Assembly: GCA_964543205.1 (NCBI GenBank)
Contig: CAZIXB010000083.1
Location: forward strand, 1-7,176
Reading direction: 5' to 3'
DNA: 7,176 nucleotides
From: CAYSRM01 sp964543205
Lineage (GTDB): Bacteria; Verrucomicrobiota; Kiritimatiellia; UBA8416; CAYSRM01
Shown here: positions 1 to 6,256 of the stretch, in pieces
Layout: every line of letters begins with the position of its first letter
How positions within the stretch are numbered: the stretch's first letter is position 1
Position numbers and translations under genes: made by a program
Notes under the pieces: generated by a model
The model's database searches: none
Seen by the model: the letters and a program-made list of their open reading frames with translations, nothing else
What the model was told of the DNA's origin: nothing

Positions 1-45
1 GAGCGATTTACCATCTTTCTTGTCGCCTTGAAATTTCTCCGCCAT
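1..45 (-). CDS. Possible 5' end of a downstream gene, cut by the window edge
   Basis: An ATG at 45 reading left opens a frame that stays free of stops for the 15 codons visible, giving MAEKFQGDKKDGKSL. A purine-rich stretch (GGGGA, about seven bases upstream) could serve as ribosome binding site. It begins 33 bases after the stop of the MEMO-family gene on the same strand, so it could be the next gene of that unit. The visible residues are charged and hydrophilic and I do not recognise a family; they do not look like the start of the radical SAM or AMMECR1 partners that often accompany MEMO genes. Fifteen codons without a stop can easily arise by chance, so this is a weak call. Confidence 0.3.
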   Translation of the reverse strand, partial: MAEKFQGDKKDGKSL

Positions 46-78
46 ATTCCGTTCCCCGGTTTTTCTTCGCCTGATGGT

Positions 79-933
79 TTAACTCGCAAATACCACAGAC
101 CCGTAACCCACTACCCAGTTTCCGCGGCTTTCAGGATAATCGTCTCCACTGTTGCGATACTGCAGTATTCTGCCGGTCGAAACATTTTGCAACCCTGCCC
201 ATTTCATAGCCGCCCTAACCGGCGAGAGTCCGCATAAAATCTGGTTGGAATAACTCCATTCGCGGCGCAGACCTGCTTCATTCATAGCCGCTATCTTGTC
301 CAGTGTTCTACGGTCGGTTTTGCTCACCAGTTCATAATCAGGGCTATGCAACATGTCCGAGCTGGCAATAACAGCAATTTCTTTTTTTAAGGAAAGCTGC
401 TCTAATGCCTGAACCAGTTCATCCACAGTCTGTTCCTCGTGATCCCCGATAAGGCCTACCACCAGATTGGACTCTGGTAGCGCAACCTGGGCAAAAGGTA
501 TCTCGTTCTCAGCGGAGTGCTCGCCTCTGTGCGGAGCATAATCAAAACGAATCGAGGAATATGAATCCTGCAGCAACTCTCCCGCTTTCACATCCAGTCC
601 CACCCTCCCCACAGGCGTCTGAATCGCGTCTCCGTCCATTAAAGCCGTCCCTTTGAATCCGCCCCGGTGAGAGAAGCCCAGGATCACCACCGTCTCCGGC
701 GCCCCCCACTTCTCGGCGCTGTCCCTGAACGCGCGGAACGTGTGCCCGGCAACAGGGCCCGAAAAAACGTATCCGGCATGAGGAGCTATTCCGGCTATAA
801 CTTTGCCGCCCGTTTCAGGCGCGGCAACGTCATCAATAAAACCCTTCACCATAGATCTAAGCTGGTGGCCATCCGCCGGGAACCATCTACCGGATCCAAA
901 CACTTCTCTGGTCTTTCTGTTTTCAAAGTTCAT
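79..933 (-). CDS. MEMO1-family protein (AmmeMemoRadiSam system protein B-like)
   Basis: A 284-residue protein of the MEMO/LigB-like dioxygenase superfamily, the usual length for bacterial members. Family landmarks occur in order: PHAGYVFSG near residue 50, GFSHRG near 87, a THR/LREHS-like segment seen here as HRGEHSAENEIPF near 135, SSDMLHS near 190 and CGLSP at 234. The positions matching the human MEMO1 metal ligands (His, His, Cys) are all kept: about His52, His89 and Cys234. Metal binding is therefore plausible. In bacteria and archaea the family often sits with AMMECR1 and a radical SAM protein, but neither partner is visible here and the biochemical role is unsettled. I chose ATG at 933 because GGAGG lies five bases before it (939-943); an in-frame GTG at 945 would add four residues but has a poor ribosome site. 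It is separated from mazG by 374 bases, so it is probably transcribed on its own. No signal peptide or membrane segment is seen. Confidence 0.88.
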   Translation of the reverse strand: MNFENRKTREVFGSGRWFPADGHQLRSMVKGFIDDVAAPETGGKVIAGIAPHAGYVFSGPVAGHTFRAFRDSAEKWGAPETVVILGFSHRGGFKGTALMDGDAIQTPVGRVGLDVKAGELLQDSYSSIRFDYAPHRGEHSAENEIPFAQVALPESNLVVGLIGDHEEQTVDELVQALEQLSLKKEIAVIASSDMLHSPDYELVSKTDRRTLDKIAAMNEAGLRREWSYSNQILCGLSPVRAAMKWAGLQNVSTGRILQYRNSGDDYPESRGNWVVGYGSVVFAS

Positions 934-938
934 TGTTG

Positions 939-943
939 CCTCC
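939..943 (-). promoter_or_regulatory. Ribosome binding site deciding the MEMO-family start
   Basis: GGAGG on the minus strand, five bases before the ATG at 933. It overlaps the alternative upstream GTG (943-945), so ribosomes bound here would use the ATG, which gives 284 rather than 288 residues. Confidence 0.6.
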
Positions 944-991
944 ACTGCCTCTCATTTTTCAGTATCATGAGCATACAAATTCAACCTTGAC

Positions 992-1009
992 AAAAAACCG
1001 GGAATCCGG
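992..1009 (-). terminator. Weak intrinsic terminator candidate
   Basis: On the minus strand CCGG-ATTC-CCGG is followed directly by six T residues. The stem is only four G:C pairs, short for an intrinsic terminator, but stem, loop and T-tract are in the right order. It lies beyond mazG and the repeat and ahead of the MEMO-family gene, where it could end transcription from the mazG block or from the repeat. Confidence 0.3.
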
Positions 1010-1060
1010 CAATTGCTTTTCGAACACAGACAGCCATTCTTAAAGATAAAAGACGTGTGC

Positions 1061-1242
1061 TAACCCGCATATCTCACAAAATTCCTGCTGCAAGCGCGGA
1101 TAGCGCCACTGCGAAGGCACGAATTGGCAAAACGCCAGATTGCAGTATGCCTATACGGCTGCTCCGGAGTTTTACCAATTTGCACCCCCGCAGCAGCACT
1201 CTCCACGCTCTCGCTACGAAATTCTGTGAGATATGCGGGCTA
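1061..1242. repeat. 182-bp palindromic dispersed repeat, MITE-like
   Basis: The ends are inverted copies of each other: 1061-1083 and the complement of 1220-1242 agree at 21 of 23 positions, with shared core CCCGCATATCTCACA. Each end begins or finishes with TA, which would fit a TA target duplication of the IS630/Tc1-mariner type; that is inference. The inverted symmetry continues inward: 1119-1133 pairs with 1169-1183 at 12 of 15 positions, and GTAT/ATAC (1145-1156) closes a tiny central loop, so the whole element could fold as one long imperfect hairpin. There is no open frame for a transposase. A second, truncated copy lies at 7123-7176. It sits between mazG and the MEMO-family gene and disrupts neither. 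Read-through RNA would carry a large stem-loop, which could stop or stabilise transcripts. Confidence 0.85.
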
Positions 1243-1307
1243 AGAAGCCTTCGGGACAGGCGCCTGAATCGCATGAACATGAGCAGACCGGGTCAATTGA
1301 TCGCTGC

Positions 1308-2105
1308 TTACTCTGAGCGCTTGACTTCCTCCCAAAGCGCATCCATTTCTTCGAGGGTGCAATCCGAGAGTTTTCTTCCCGTAGCGGCAGCCTTTTTTTC
1401 GACCTCTCCGAACCGGCGTATAAACTTCCTGGTGGTTCTATTGAGGCATGCTTCGGCGTTAATGCCGTAAAAACGACATAGATTGACAATGCTGAAAAGC
1501 ATATCACCTGTCTCTTCTTCCAGCATTTCGGGTCTTCCGTCGTCCGCAGCTTCGCGCACTTCTCCGATTTCTTCCTCAACTTTGTCCAATACCGGTCCGC
1601 CTTCGCGCCAGTCAAAACCGACTCTTGCCGCTCTGGATTGAACTCTCTGGGCTTTCTGTAGCGCAGGCAGAGTTGAGGGAACCCCCTCAAAAAGCGTTCG
1701 CTTTCCATCCGGGCTTTCGGTTGCTTTAATTTTTTCCCAGTTTCTAAGAACCTCAGCCGAATCCTTACAGCTTTGATCGCCAAACACGTGCGGATGTCTT
1801 CTGATAAGTTTACTGGCAAGATTGTCAGCCACGTCATCGAACGAGAATTCATTTTTCTCTCGCCGTATCCGGGACTGCATCACTATTTGAAGCAAAACAT
1901 CGCCCAGCTCTTCCATATGTTTGCCGGGTTCATCTCCAGTCATGGCGTCCAACAATTCGTGAGCCTCTTCAAGAAGGCATTCCTGGAGCGAATCAAGGGT
2001 CTGTTCCCGGTCCCACGGGCATCCGTCCGGACCCCTGAGCCTATCAACAAGGGACACAACCCGATTCATGGGCGTTTCTTTTCTGTCTTGCCGGTCATTT
2101 TTCAT
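1308..2105 (-). CDS. mazG: Nucleoside triphosphate pyrophosphohydrolase MazG
   Basis: MazG hydrolyses (deoxy)nucleoside triphosphates to the monophosphate and pyrophosphate, clearing aberrant nucleotides from the cytoplasm. The 265-residue length matches the two-domain bacterial form (E. coli MazG is 263). The N-terminal domain opens with LRGPDGCPWDREQTLDSL (24-40) and carries the metal site EEAHE (46-50) with EELGD (65-69). IRRHPHVFGD (101-110) follows. The C-terminal domain has its own EEIGE (178-182) and EETGD (197-201), so both helical domains keep the acidic pattern EExxE...ExxD. The ATG overlaps the thiC stop as ATGA, with only a weak ribosome site (AAGG about 11 bases upstream), so translation is probably coupled to thiC. 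An in-frame ATG at codon 13 is a possible alternative start. It is the last gene of the HAD-thiC-mazG block. Confidence 0.95.
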   Translation of the reverse strand: MKNDRQDRKETPMNRVVSLVDRLRGPDGCPWDREQTLDSLQECLLEEAHELLDAMTGDEPGKHMEELGDVLLQIVMQSRIRREKNEFSFDDVADNLASKLIRRHPHVFGDQSCKDSAEVLRNWEKIKATESPDGKRTLFEGVPSTLPALQKAQRVQSRAARVGFDWREGGPVLDKVEEEIGEVREAADDGRPEMLEEETGDMLFSIVNLCRFYGINAEACLNRTTRKFIRRFGEVEKKAAATGRKLSDCTLEEMDALWEEVKRSE

Positions 2106-3406
2106 TGCGCGGCGCCTTTTTCTTCCCTGGCAGCGAGTTTGCTGCTGATCCGTACAGCGCAGAAATCATGACCGCACATTGAACAGTAGTGCGTATCTTC
2201 ATTATCTAAGTCGCTCACAGGTCCGCGTCTTTCCCTGGCACACTGCCCGTCCATGGCAAGTTCAAACTGCCTGTTCCAGTCAAATTCCTTGCGCGCTTCA
2301 GCCATCCGGTCATCCCATTCTCGTGCGCCGGCCAGACCCTTCGCCACATCCGCCGAATGAGCCGCAATTCGATAAGCTATGACCCCCTGCCTCACATCTT
2401 CATCGGTCGGGAGGCCAAGGTGCTCGGCGGGCGTAACATAACACAAAAGCGAGGCGCCGTAATAAGCGGCAGCAGTCGCGCCTATAGAAGAAGTTATATG
2501 GTCATATCCAGGCGCAACATCTGTAACAACAGGACCAAGCACATAGAAGGGAGCTCCGCTGCACAATTCCTGCTGTTTACGGACATTCATTTCAATCTGA
2601 TGGAACGGGACGTGTCCCGGACCCTCGACCATGACCTGGACGCCAGCCTGCCTACAGCTTCCGACCAGCTCGCCAAGGGTTTCAAGCTCGGCAAACTGGG
2701 CCGCATCACTGGCATCGGCAAGGCAGCCGGGCCGCAACCCGTCGCCAAGAGAGATGGTCACGTCGTGGTTTCTGCAGATATCAAGAATTTCATCCCACGC
2801 AGTATAAAACGGATTCTCCCTGTCATGCTCGGTCATGTATTCGGCAAGAATAGATCCGCCCCTGCTGACAATACCCATTTTGCGCTTCAAGGCCAGCGGA
2901 ACATGTTTCTTCAGTAATCCGGCGTGTATAGTCATGAAATCCACGCCTTCCTTTGCCTGCTGCCTGATGACATCAAGCATCAACCCCGGAGAAAGCTTTC
3001 TAACCTGCCCGTTTGCAAGGCTCATAGCCTCGTAGATCGGAACCGTGCCCAAAGGAACCGGACATGCCTCAAGAATACGTCGGCGCACCTCTGCAAGCCC
3101 GCTGCCAACGCTCAGATCCATTACAAAATCAGCTCCCGCATCCAATGCCACCTTCAACTTGCGAAGTTCTTCTTCAACCGGACATCCGGGAGAAGAATAA
3201 CCTATATTTGCATTTACCTTGGTTCTAAACTTCCGTCCCACAACAGTGCACTGCCCGGGAGAATGGATTGGATTAAAAGGCAACACTGCCCTGCCCATGG
3301 CAATCTCTGCGCAAACGTCGTCCTCTTTCGCGGATTCACGATCCGCCGCAGCGCGCATCGCAACGGTAATGTTGCCTGATTCAGCTTTTGCGAACTGGGT
3401 GGTCAT
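2102..3406 (-). CDS. thiC: Phosphomethylpyrimidine synthase ThiC
   Basis: ThiC is a radical SAM enzyme that rearranges aminoimidazole ribotide (AIR) into hydroxymethylpyrimidine phosphate, the pyrimidine half of thiamine. At 434 residues this is the short form lacking the long N-terminal extension of the enterobacterial protein. Visible landmarks: RTKVNANIG (62-70), FVMDLSVGSGL, GTVPIYEAM, FMTIHAG, SRGGSILAEYM, SLGDGLRPG, MVEGPGHVPFHQIEMN, and the C-terminal cluster-binding motif CSMCGHDFC with Cys408, Cys411 and Cys416 (CxxCxxxxC), the 4Fe-4S arrangement peculiar to ThiC. Nothing needed for catalysis appears missing. The ATG overlaps the stop of the HAD-like gene as ATGA and has no strong ribosome site, so the two are probably translationally coupled; mazG is coupled in the same way downstream. 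No other thiamine genes are in the window. Confidence 0.97.
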   Translation of the reverse strand: MTTQFAKAESGNITVAMRAAADRESAKEDDVCAEIAMGRAVLPFNPIHSPGQCTVVGRKFRTKVNANIGYSSPGCPVEEELRKLKVALDAGADFVMDLSVGSGLAEVRRRILEACPVPLGTVPIYEAMSLANGQVRKLSPGLMLDVIRQQAKEGVDFMTIHAGLLKKHVPLALKRKMGIVSRGGSILAEYMTEHDRENPFYTAWDEILDICRNHDVTISLGDGLRPGCLADASDAAQFAELETLGELVGSCRQAGVQVMVEGPGHVPFHQIEMNVRKQQELCSGAPFYVLGPVVTDVAPGYDHITSSIGATAAAYYGASLLCYVTPAEHLGLPTDEDVRQGVIAYRIAAHSADVAKGLAGAREWDDRMAEARKEFDWNRQFELAMDGQCARERRGPVSDLDNEDTHYCSMCGHDFCAVRISSKLAAREEKGAAQ

Positions 3407-4104
3407 AGAACTTGCTTCAACAGGCCGAGAATACTGTCGACAGCCTCTCCGTCCAGTTTATCGGTTGCCAGATCGGCCCCGCTAAAATCCTGGTAAGAGG
3501 TAAAATCATCATATACGACGACGCTTCTCATGCCGGCAGCCAGGGATGAGCGATGACCTTTAACTCCAGTAGTGACCGCAACACAAAGAGGTGGTTCAAC
3601 GCCGCATTTTTCCGCAAGCTTTTCCCAGGAATCTGTCATGGGCGCGGATCGCAATACAGGTCCCTGCTCAACTATGGCCAGATCGATGTCTTGCAAGCCC
3701 AGGTTTTCCACGAGCTTAGCTGCCACTTCATGGCCATACACAGCAACCCCACCCAGCACGATATCATTGTCCTGCGCTTTCTCAATAAGTTCCGAAAGTC
3801 CTTTAGACATCTTCACGCCCGAATCAGCAAGGGAAAGCTTTATACCCTGTTCAATATCTTCAAGAAGTTTATCTTCAGATAAACGTGTCTTCTTCTGTTT
3901 TTCAAGCAACCTTGAAACAAGACCTGGAATATCGCCGTCAGAACAGTGTCGAGCAAAAGTTATCCTGTCAAGCTCTACCCCCTTATCCCCCAGGACGCTT
4001 ACTATAACGTCATAAATCATCTGTCTCGCGTTAACAGCCAGATTCTCAATTTCAAAAAAAACAGCTCTTTTCTTGCGCTGATGTTCAGCCCCGCTCTCGT
4101 TCAT
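3403..4104 (-). CDS. HAD-fold protein with all catalytic motifs degenerate (likely pseudoenzyme)
   Basis: The 233-residue protein resembles beta-phosphoglucomutase-like HAD phosphatases in layout: a hydrophobic strand plus motif I near the N-terminus, a helical cap region, a Rossmann half with NLGL near 136, and a C-terminal CVAV...LAAGMRSVVVYDDF segment that matches the usual motif IV plus GxxAAxxAGM pattern. The active-site residues are replaced. Motif I, normally DxDGT, reads EIENL (Glu18 and Glu20 in place of both aspartates). Motif II lacks the usual Ser/Thr (GGVAVYG). The motif III lysine appears as Arg (LRSAP). Motif IV, normally EDS or GD, reads VTTG (Thr178-Thr179). Phosphatase activity is therefore unlikely; a binding or regulatory role is inference. 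A good ribosome site (AAGGAG, six bases upstream) supports the start. It leads the block and overlaps thiC by four bases, which suggests a role linked to ThiC or thiamine. The family call rests on motif layout only. Confidence 0.75.
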   Translation of the reverse strand: MNESGAEHQRKKRAVFFEIENLAVNARQMIYDVIVSVLGDKGVELDRITFARHCSDGDIPGLVSRLLEKQKKTRLSEDKLLEDIEQGIKLSLADSGVKMSKGLSELIEKAQDNDIVLGGVAVYGHEVAAKLVENLGLQDIDLAIVEQGPVLRSAPMTDSWEKLAEKCGVEPPLCVAVTTGVKGHRSSLAAGMRSVVVYDDFTSYQDFSGADLATDKLDGEAVDSILGLLKQVL

Positions 4105-4144
4105 TCTGTTCTCCTTCCTTTCCCTCTTTAATCAGACAACCAAT

Positions 4145-4180
4145 ACTATATCTATACCATAATGGGAAATGCAACCTCAA
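4145..4180 (-). promoter_or_regulatory. Candidate promoter for the HAD-thiC-mazG block
   Basis: Two overlapping sigma-70-like pairs are possible on the minus strand: TTGCAT (4169-4174) with TATAGT (4145-4150), or TTGAGG (4175-4180) with TATAGA (4151-4156), both 18 bases apart. The segment is AT-rich and lies about 40 bases ahead of the HAD-like start. Matches are partial, so this is suggestive only. Confidence 0.35.
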
Positions 4181-4221
4181 CCGGGATAATCAATACTTCC
4201 AATATTAACAATCCACAGCAT

Positions 4222-4251
4222 GCCGGCCTTCTGAAAGGAACCGCTGCCGGC
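4222..4251 (-). other. GC-rich hairpin downstream of the NAD(P)HX repair gene
   Basis: Two GCCGGC blocks (4222-4227 and 4246-4251) can pair, and inside them CCTT-tcag-AAGG forms a nested stem, giving about nine pairs with one side bulge. A neighbouring CCGGC-CCA-GCCGG (4247-4259) offers a competing fold. No T-tract follows on the minus strand, so it is not a standard intrinsic terminator; it might pause transcription or protect the 3' end of the upstream transcript. Confidence 0.35.
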
Positions 4252-4295
4252 CCAGCCGGATTTCCTCTTGATTACGCAGAATCCTGTTGCGGCGC

Positions 4296-5864
4296 TTACC
4301 GCGGAGCAACTTCCCTGAACGCCTCCGGGAGCCTGTCAACCATATCAACCGGCGTCATAGCAACCTGAGAAAGATCCCAGGCTGCCAGATCTCCGGCCCG
4401 GCCATGAACGTAAACCGCCAACCTGGACGCATCATATGCTCTAATGCCCTGCGCAAGAAGCCCGCCCAGCACTCCGGCAAGCACATCGCCGCTGCCGCCT
4501 GTTGCCATGCCGGGATTGCCGGTCATGTTGACCGCCAGAGGCTTCCCGTCACAAGCCACAATGCTTCCGGCGCCTTTTAGTATCACTGTTGCCCCGAATT
4601 CGCGCGCCGCCCTTTCCGCTGAGCCGAAACGGTTGTTTTGCACATCGGTAACGCTGCAGCCCAGAAGGCGCGCCAGCTCGCCAGGATGAGGCGTAATCAC
4701 AACATCAGCTTCACTCCCTGCAATAAGACCGGTCTTACCCTCGCAAACATTAATCCCGTCGGCGTCCAGCGCTAGCGGCCCCCTTCGCCTTGACATGATT
4801 GCACAGATCCACTCCTGGGTATCGGTTGAAGGCGTCATGCCAGATCCCGCAAGCACGACGTCAAACCCGTCAAGCCTGTCCACCCATTCATCTGCGCCCC
4901 TGGCGCTTAATCCTCCGTCAGCATTTTCGGCGGAACCGTAGACCATTGCCTCTGGAACCTGTGCGGCAATTGCAGCAACCAGCTTCTCTGGAACAACCAC
5001 AGAAAGCAGCCCAGCGCCCGAGCGGACAAAAGCTTTTGCTGACATTGCTATTGCGCCGGTATAACCTCTGGCGCCGCCTATCATCAAGGCGCGTCCGAAA
5101 GCTCCCTTGTGCGCGTCTCTCTGTCTCATGGCGAGTATCCCGCAAACGTCACGATCGCTTATCAGGGTCTGATCAGAAACAATAGACTCTTCTGCTTCAA
5201 CGGGTATCCCGATGTCGGCAACTTTGAGGTTGCCCGTGTGATTGACTGCGCATGGCTGAATAAGACCTTTCTTTGGCAGCCCCATAGTCACTGTCACATC
5301 AGCCATCACAGCTGGACCTTCCGCATTCCCGCTGTCCGCGTTCAACCCCGAGGGCACATCAATTGCAACTACCGCGCATTTCCTGATGCGGCTATTCACA
5401 TATCTGATTGCCTCGCCAGCTACGCCTCGCGCGGCGCCGGTTATTCCGGTTCCAAGTATTCCATCAACCACCACGGCAAACTCGCTAAAGCTGCCCTTCT
5501 TCGCCTTCTCCCAGTCCGAGGCGCGCAACCATTCAAAAACCGGAACACCAGCGTTGATCATCTGCCTGAAATGACTCAGCGATTCACCTTTAAGGTCTCC
5601 TCTCCTGCATGTCATGCGAACAACAGGCGAATACCCGAACCTCATGAGGTAAGCCGCCGCCGCAAAAGCGTCGCCGCCATTGTTCCCTTTGCCTGCAATA
5701 AGCTCAACGCCGGAAACAGCAAAACGGGCTGTCTCACAAATTTCCGCGACGGCTTGAGCCACAGAATAGCCGGCCCTGTCCATCAAATCCCCGGCTGGAA
5801 TACCGGCATCCTCAATGGCAACCCTGTCAAGCTCTCTCATCCGGGAAGCAGTTACTGTTATCAT
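4296..5864 (-). CDS. nnr: Bifunctional NAD(P)H-hydrate epimerase / ADP-dependent dehydratase
   Basis: This enzyme repairs hydrated NADH and NADPH: the N-terminal half interconverts the S and R epimers, and the C-terminal half dehydrates the S form at the expense of ADP. The 522-residue length fits the fused YjeF form. The epimerase domain shows AGKGNNGGD (57-65), VVDGILGTG with Asp134 and AIDVPSGLNADSG with Asp169. The kinase-like domain begins with AHKGAFGRALMIGGARGYTG and continues with LALDADGIN, VITPHPGELARLLG, VILKGAG and the signature GNPGMATGGSGD (449-460), whose Asp460 is the expected catalytic residue. Both active sites look intact. The start is supported by GGAG six bases upstream and overlaps the acpS stop by four bases (ATGA), so it is the third gene of the pdxJ-acpS-nnr block. 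It is also known as nnrD/nnrE when split. Confidence 0.95.
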   Translation of the reverse strand: MITVTASRMRELDRVAIEDAGIPAGDLMDRAGYSVAQAVAEICETARFAVSGVELIAGKGNNGGDAFAAAAYLMRFGYSPVVRMTCRRGDLKGESLSHFRQMINAGVPVFEWLRASDWEKAKKGSFSEFAVVVDGILGTGITGAARGVAGEAIRYVNSRIRKCAVVAIDVPSGLNADSGNAEGPAVMADVTVTMGLPKKGLIQPCAVNHTGNLKVADIGIPVEAEESIVSDQTLISDRDVCGILAMRQRDAHKGAFGRALMIGGARGYTGAIAMSAKAFVRSGAGLLSVVVPEKLVAAIAAQVPEAMVYGSAENADGGLSARGADEWVDRLDGFDVVLAGSGMTPSTDTQEWICAIMSRRRGPLALDADGINVCEGKTGLIAGSEADVVITPHPGELARLLGCSVTDVQNNRFGSAERAAREFGATVILKGAGSIVACDGKPLAVNMTGNPGMATGGSGDVLAGVLGGLLAQGIRAYDASRLAVYVHGRAGDLAAWDLSQVAMTPVDMVDRLPEAFREVAPR

Positions 5865-6256
5865 ATTTGCTCCAAAATCACGGTGTGCGCCACCGCATAA
5901 TCGCGTGTATGCGCAAGACTCACCAGGATATTTCCAACTTTTCTATCCTCTGCAAGTTGCCTGCCCGATCCGTACAGCTCTACAGAAGGGGCCCCACTGA
6001 GGGCATCGCGCACAACCCCTATGTCCAGCCAGCTTAACTGGGGGCCAACGCCGGTGCCAAATGCCTTGCTCACAGCTTCCTTTACGGCAAACCTGCCTGC
6101 ATAATGGCGAAAGGGCGCCACCTGAGAATCGCAATATTCCTGTTCGCCCTGCCGGAATACCTTGCTCTTAAACTTCGCGTCCCATTTTCCGAGAACTTCT
6201 TTCATCCTCTGGTTTTCAACCAGGTCAACGCCTATGCCCAGTATGCCTCCGCTCAT
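5861..6256 (-). CDS. acpS: Holo-[acyl-carrier-protein] synthase AcpS
   Basis: AcpS moves 4'-phosphopantetheine from coenzyme A to a serine of apo acyl carrier protein, activating it for fatty acid synthesis. At 131 residues it has the usual size of this trimeric, single-domain enzyme. The magnesium-binding IGVDLVE (8-14, Asp11) is at the N-terminus, followed by RFAVKEAVSKAFGTG (55-69) with Glu60, the other metal ligand, then WLDIGVVRD and VELYG, and the closing SLAHTRDYAVA. Its ATG shares one base with the pdxJ stop (TAATG), and GGTGAG lies a few bases upstream. pdxJ followed by acpS is a widespread bacterial pairing, which supports the call. Confidence 0.96.
   Translation of the reverse strand: MSGGILGIGVDLVENQRMKEVLGKWDAKFKSKVFRQGEQEYCDSQVAPFRHYAGRFAVKEAVSKAFGTGVGPQLSWLDIGVVRDALSGAPSVELYGSGRQLAEDRKVGNILVSLAHTRDYAVAHTVILEQI

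Larger units (their letters stand above)
946..1307. other. 362-base intergenic region, half of it a repeat element
   Basis: No credible gene lies here. It holds, from the mazG side: 65 bases of ordinary spacer (1243-1307), the palindromic repeat (1061-1242), and about 115 bases ahead of the MEMO-family gene that include a short hairpin followed by T residues (992-1009). I looked for a -10/-35 pair for the MEMO gene in 946-1060 and found only poorly spaced pieces (for example TTGTCA without a well-placed -10). Confidence 0.6.
4105..4295. other. Spacer between the two gene blocks; no TPP aptamer seen
   Basis: This 191-base spacer is the only sizeable non-coding stretch ahead of the thiC block. 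It contains the hairpin at 4222-4251 and the promoter candidate at 4145-4180. I searched the minus strand for the TPP riboswitch signatures (CTGAGA and the ACCTGATCTGG/TAATGCCAGCG stretch) and found neither, so common thiamine feedback through that aptamer is not supported. Confidence 0.6.

Noticed and set aside
1061..1242. CRISPR or tandem repeat array
   Set aside because: There are only two inverted arms with a non-repetitive centre and no regularly spaced direct repeats.
1074..1852. Minus-strand open frames of 68 and 212 codons overlapping the repeat and mazG
   Set aside because: They lie in other frames across the MazG gene, whose motifs fix the true frame, and across the palindromic repeat; composition is Arg- and Ser-rich with no family features.
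2357..3485. Long plus-strand open frames opposite thiC (151 and 186 codons)
   Set aside because: They are antisense to the well-conserved ThiC reading frame and show no family motifs.
4050..4062. Run of eight A/T within the HAD-like gene just before motif I, as a possible frameshift that destroyed the motif
   Set aside because: The frame before and after the run reads RAVFFEIEN, which aligns with HAD motif I without a shift; the changes at the aspartate positions are substitutions.
4340..4400. CTGAGA on the plus strand near 4365, with a nearby CCAGATC, resembling TPP aptamer pieces
   Set aside because: It lies inside the coding sequence of the NAD(P)HX repair enzyme on the wrong strand for thiC, and the rest of the aptamer is not present.
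5109..5900. 263-codon plus-strand open frame opposite the NAD(P)HX repair gene
   Set aside because: It is antisense to a gene with intact conserved motifs; the predicted protein is rich in Cys, His and Arg without recognisable order, typical of a shadow frame.
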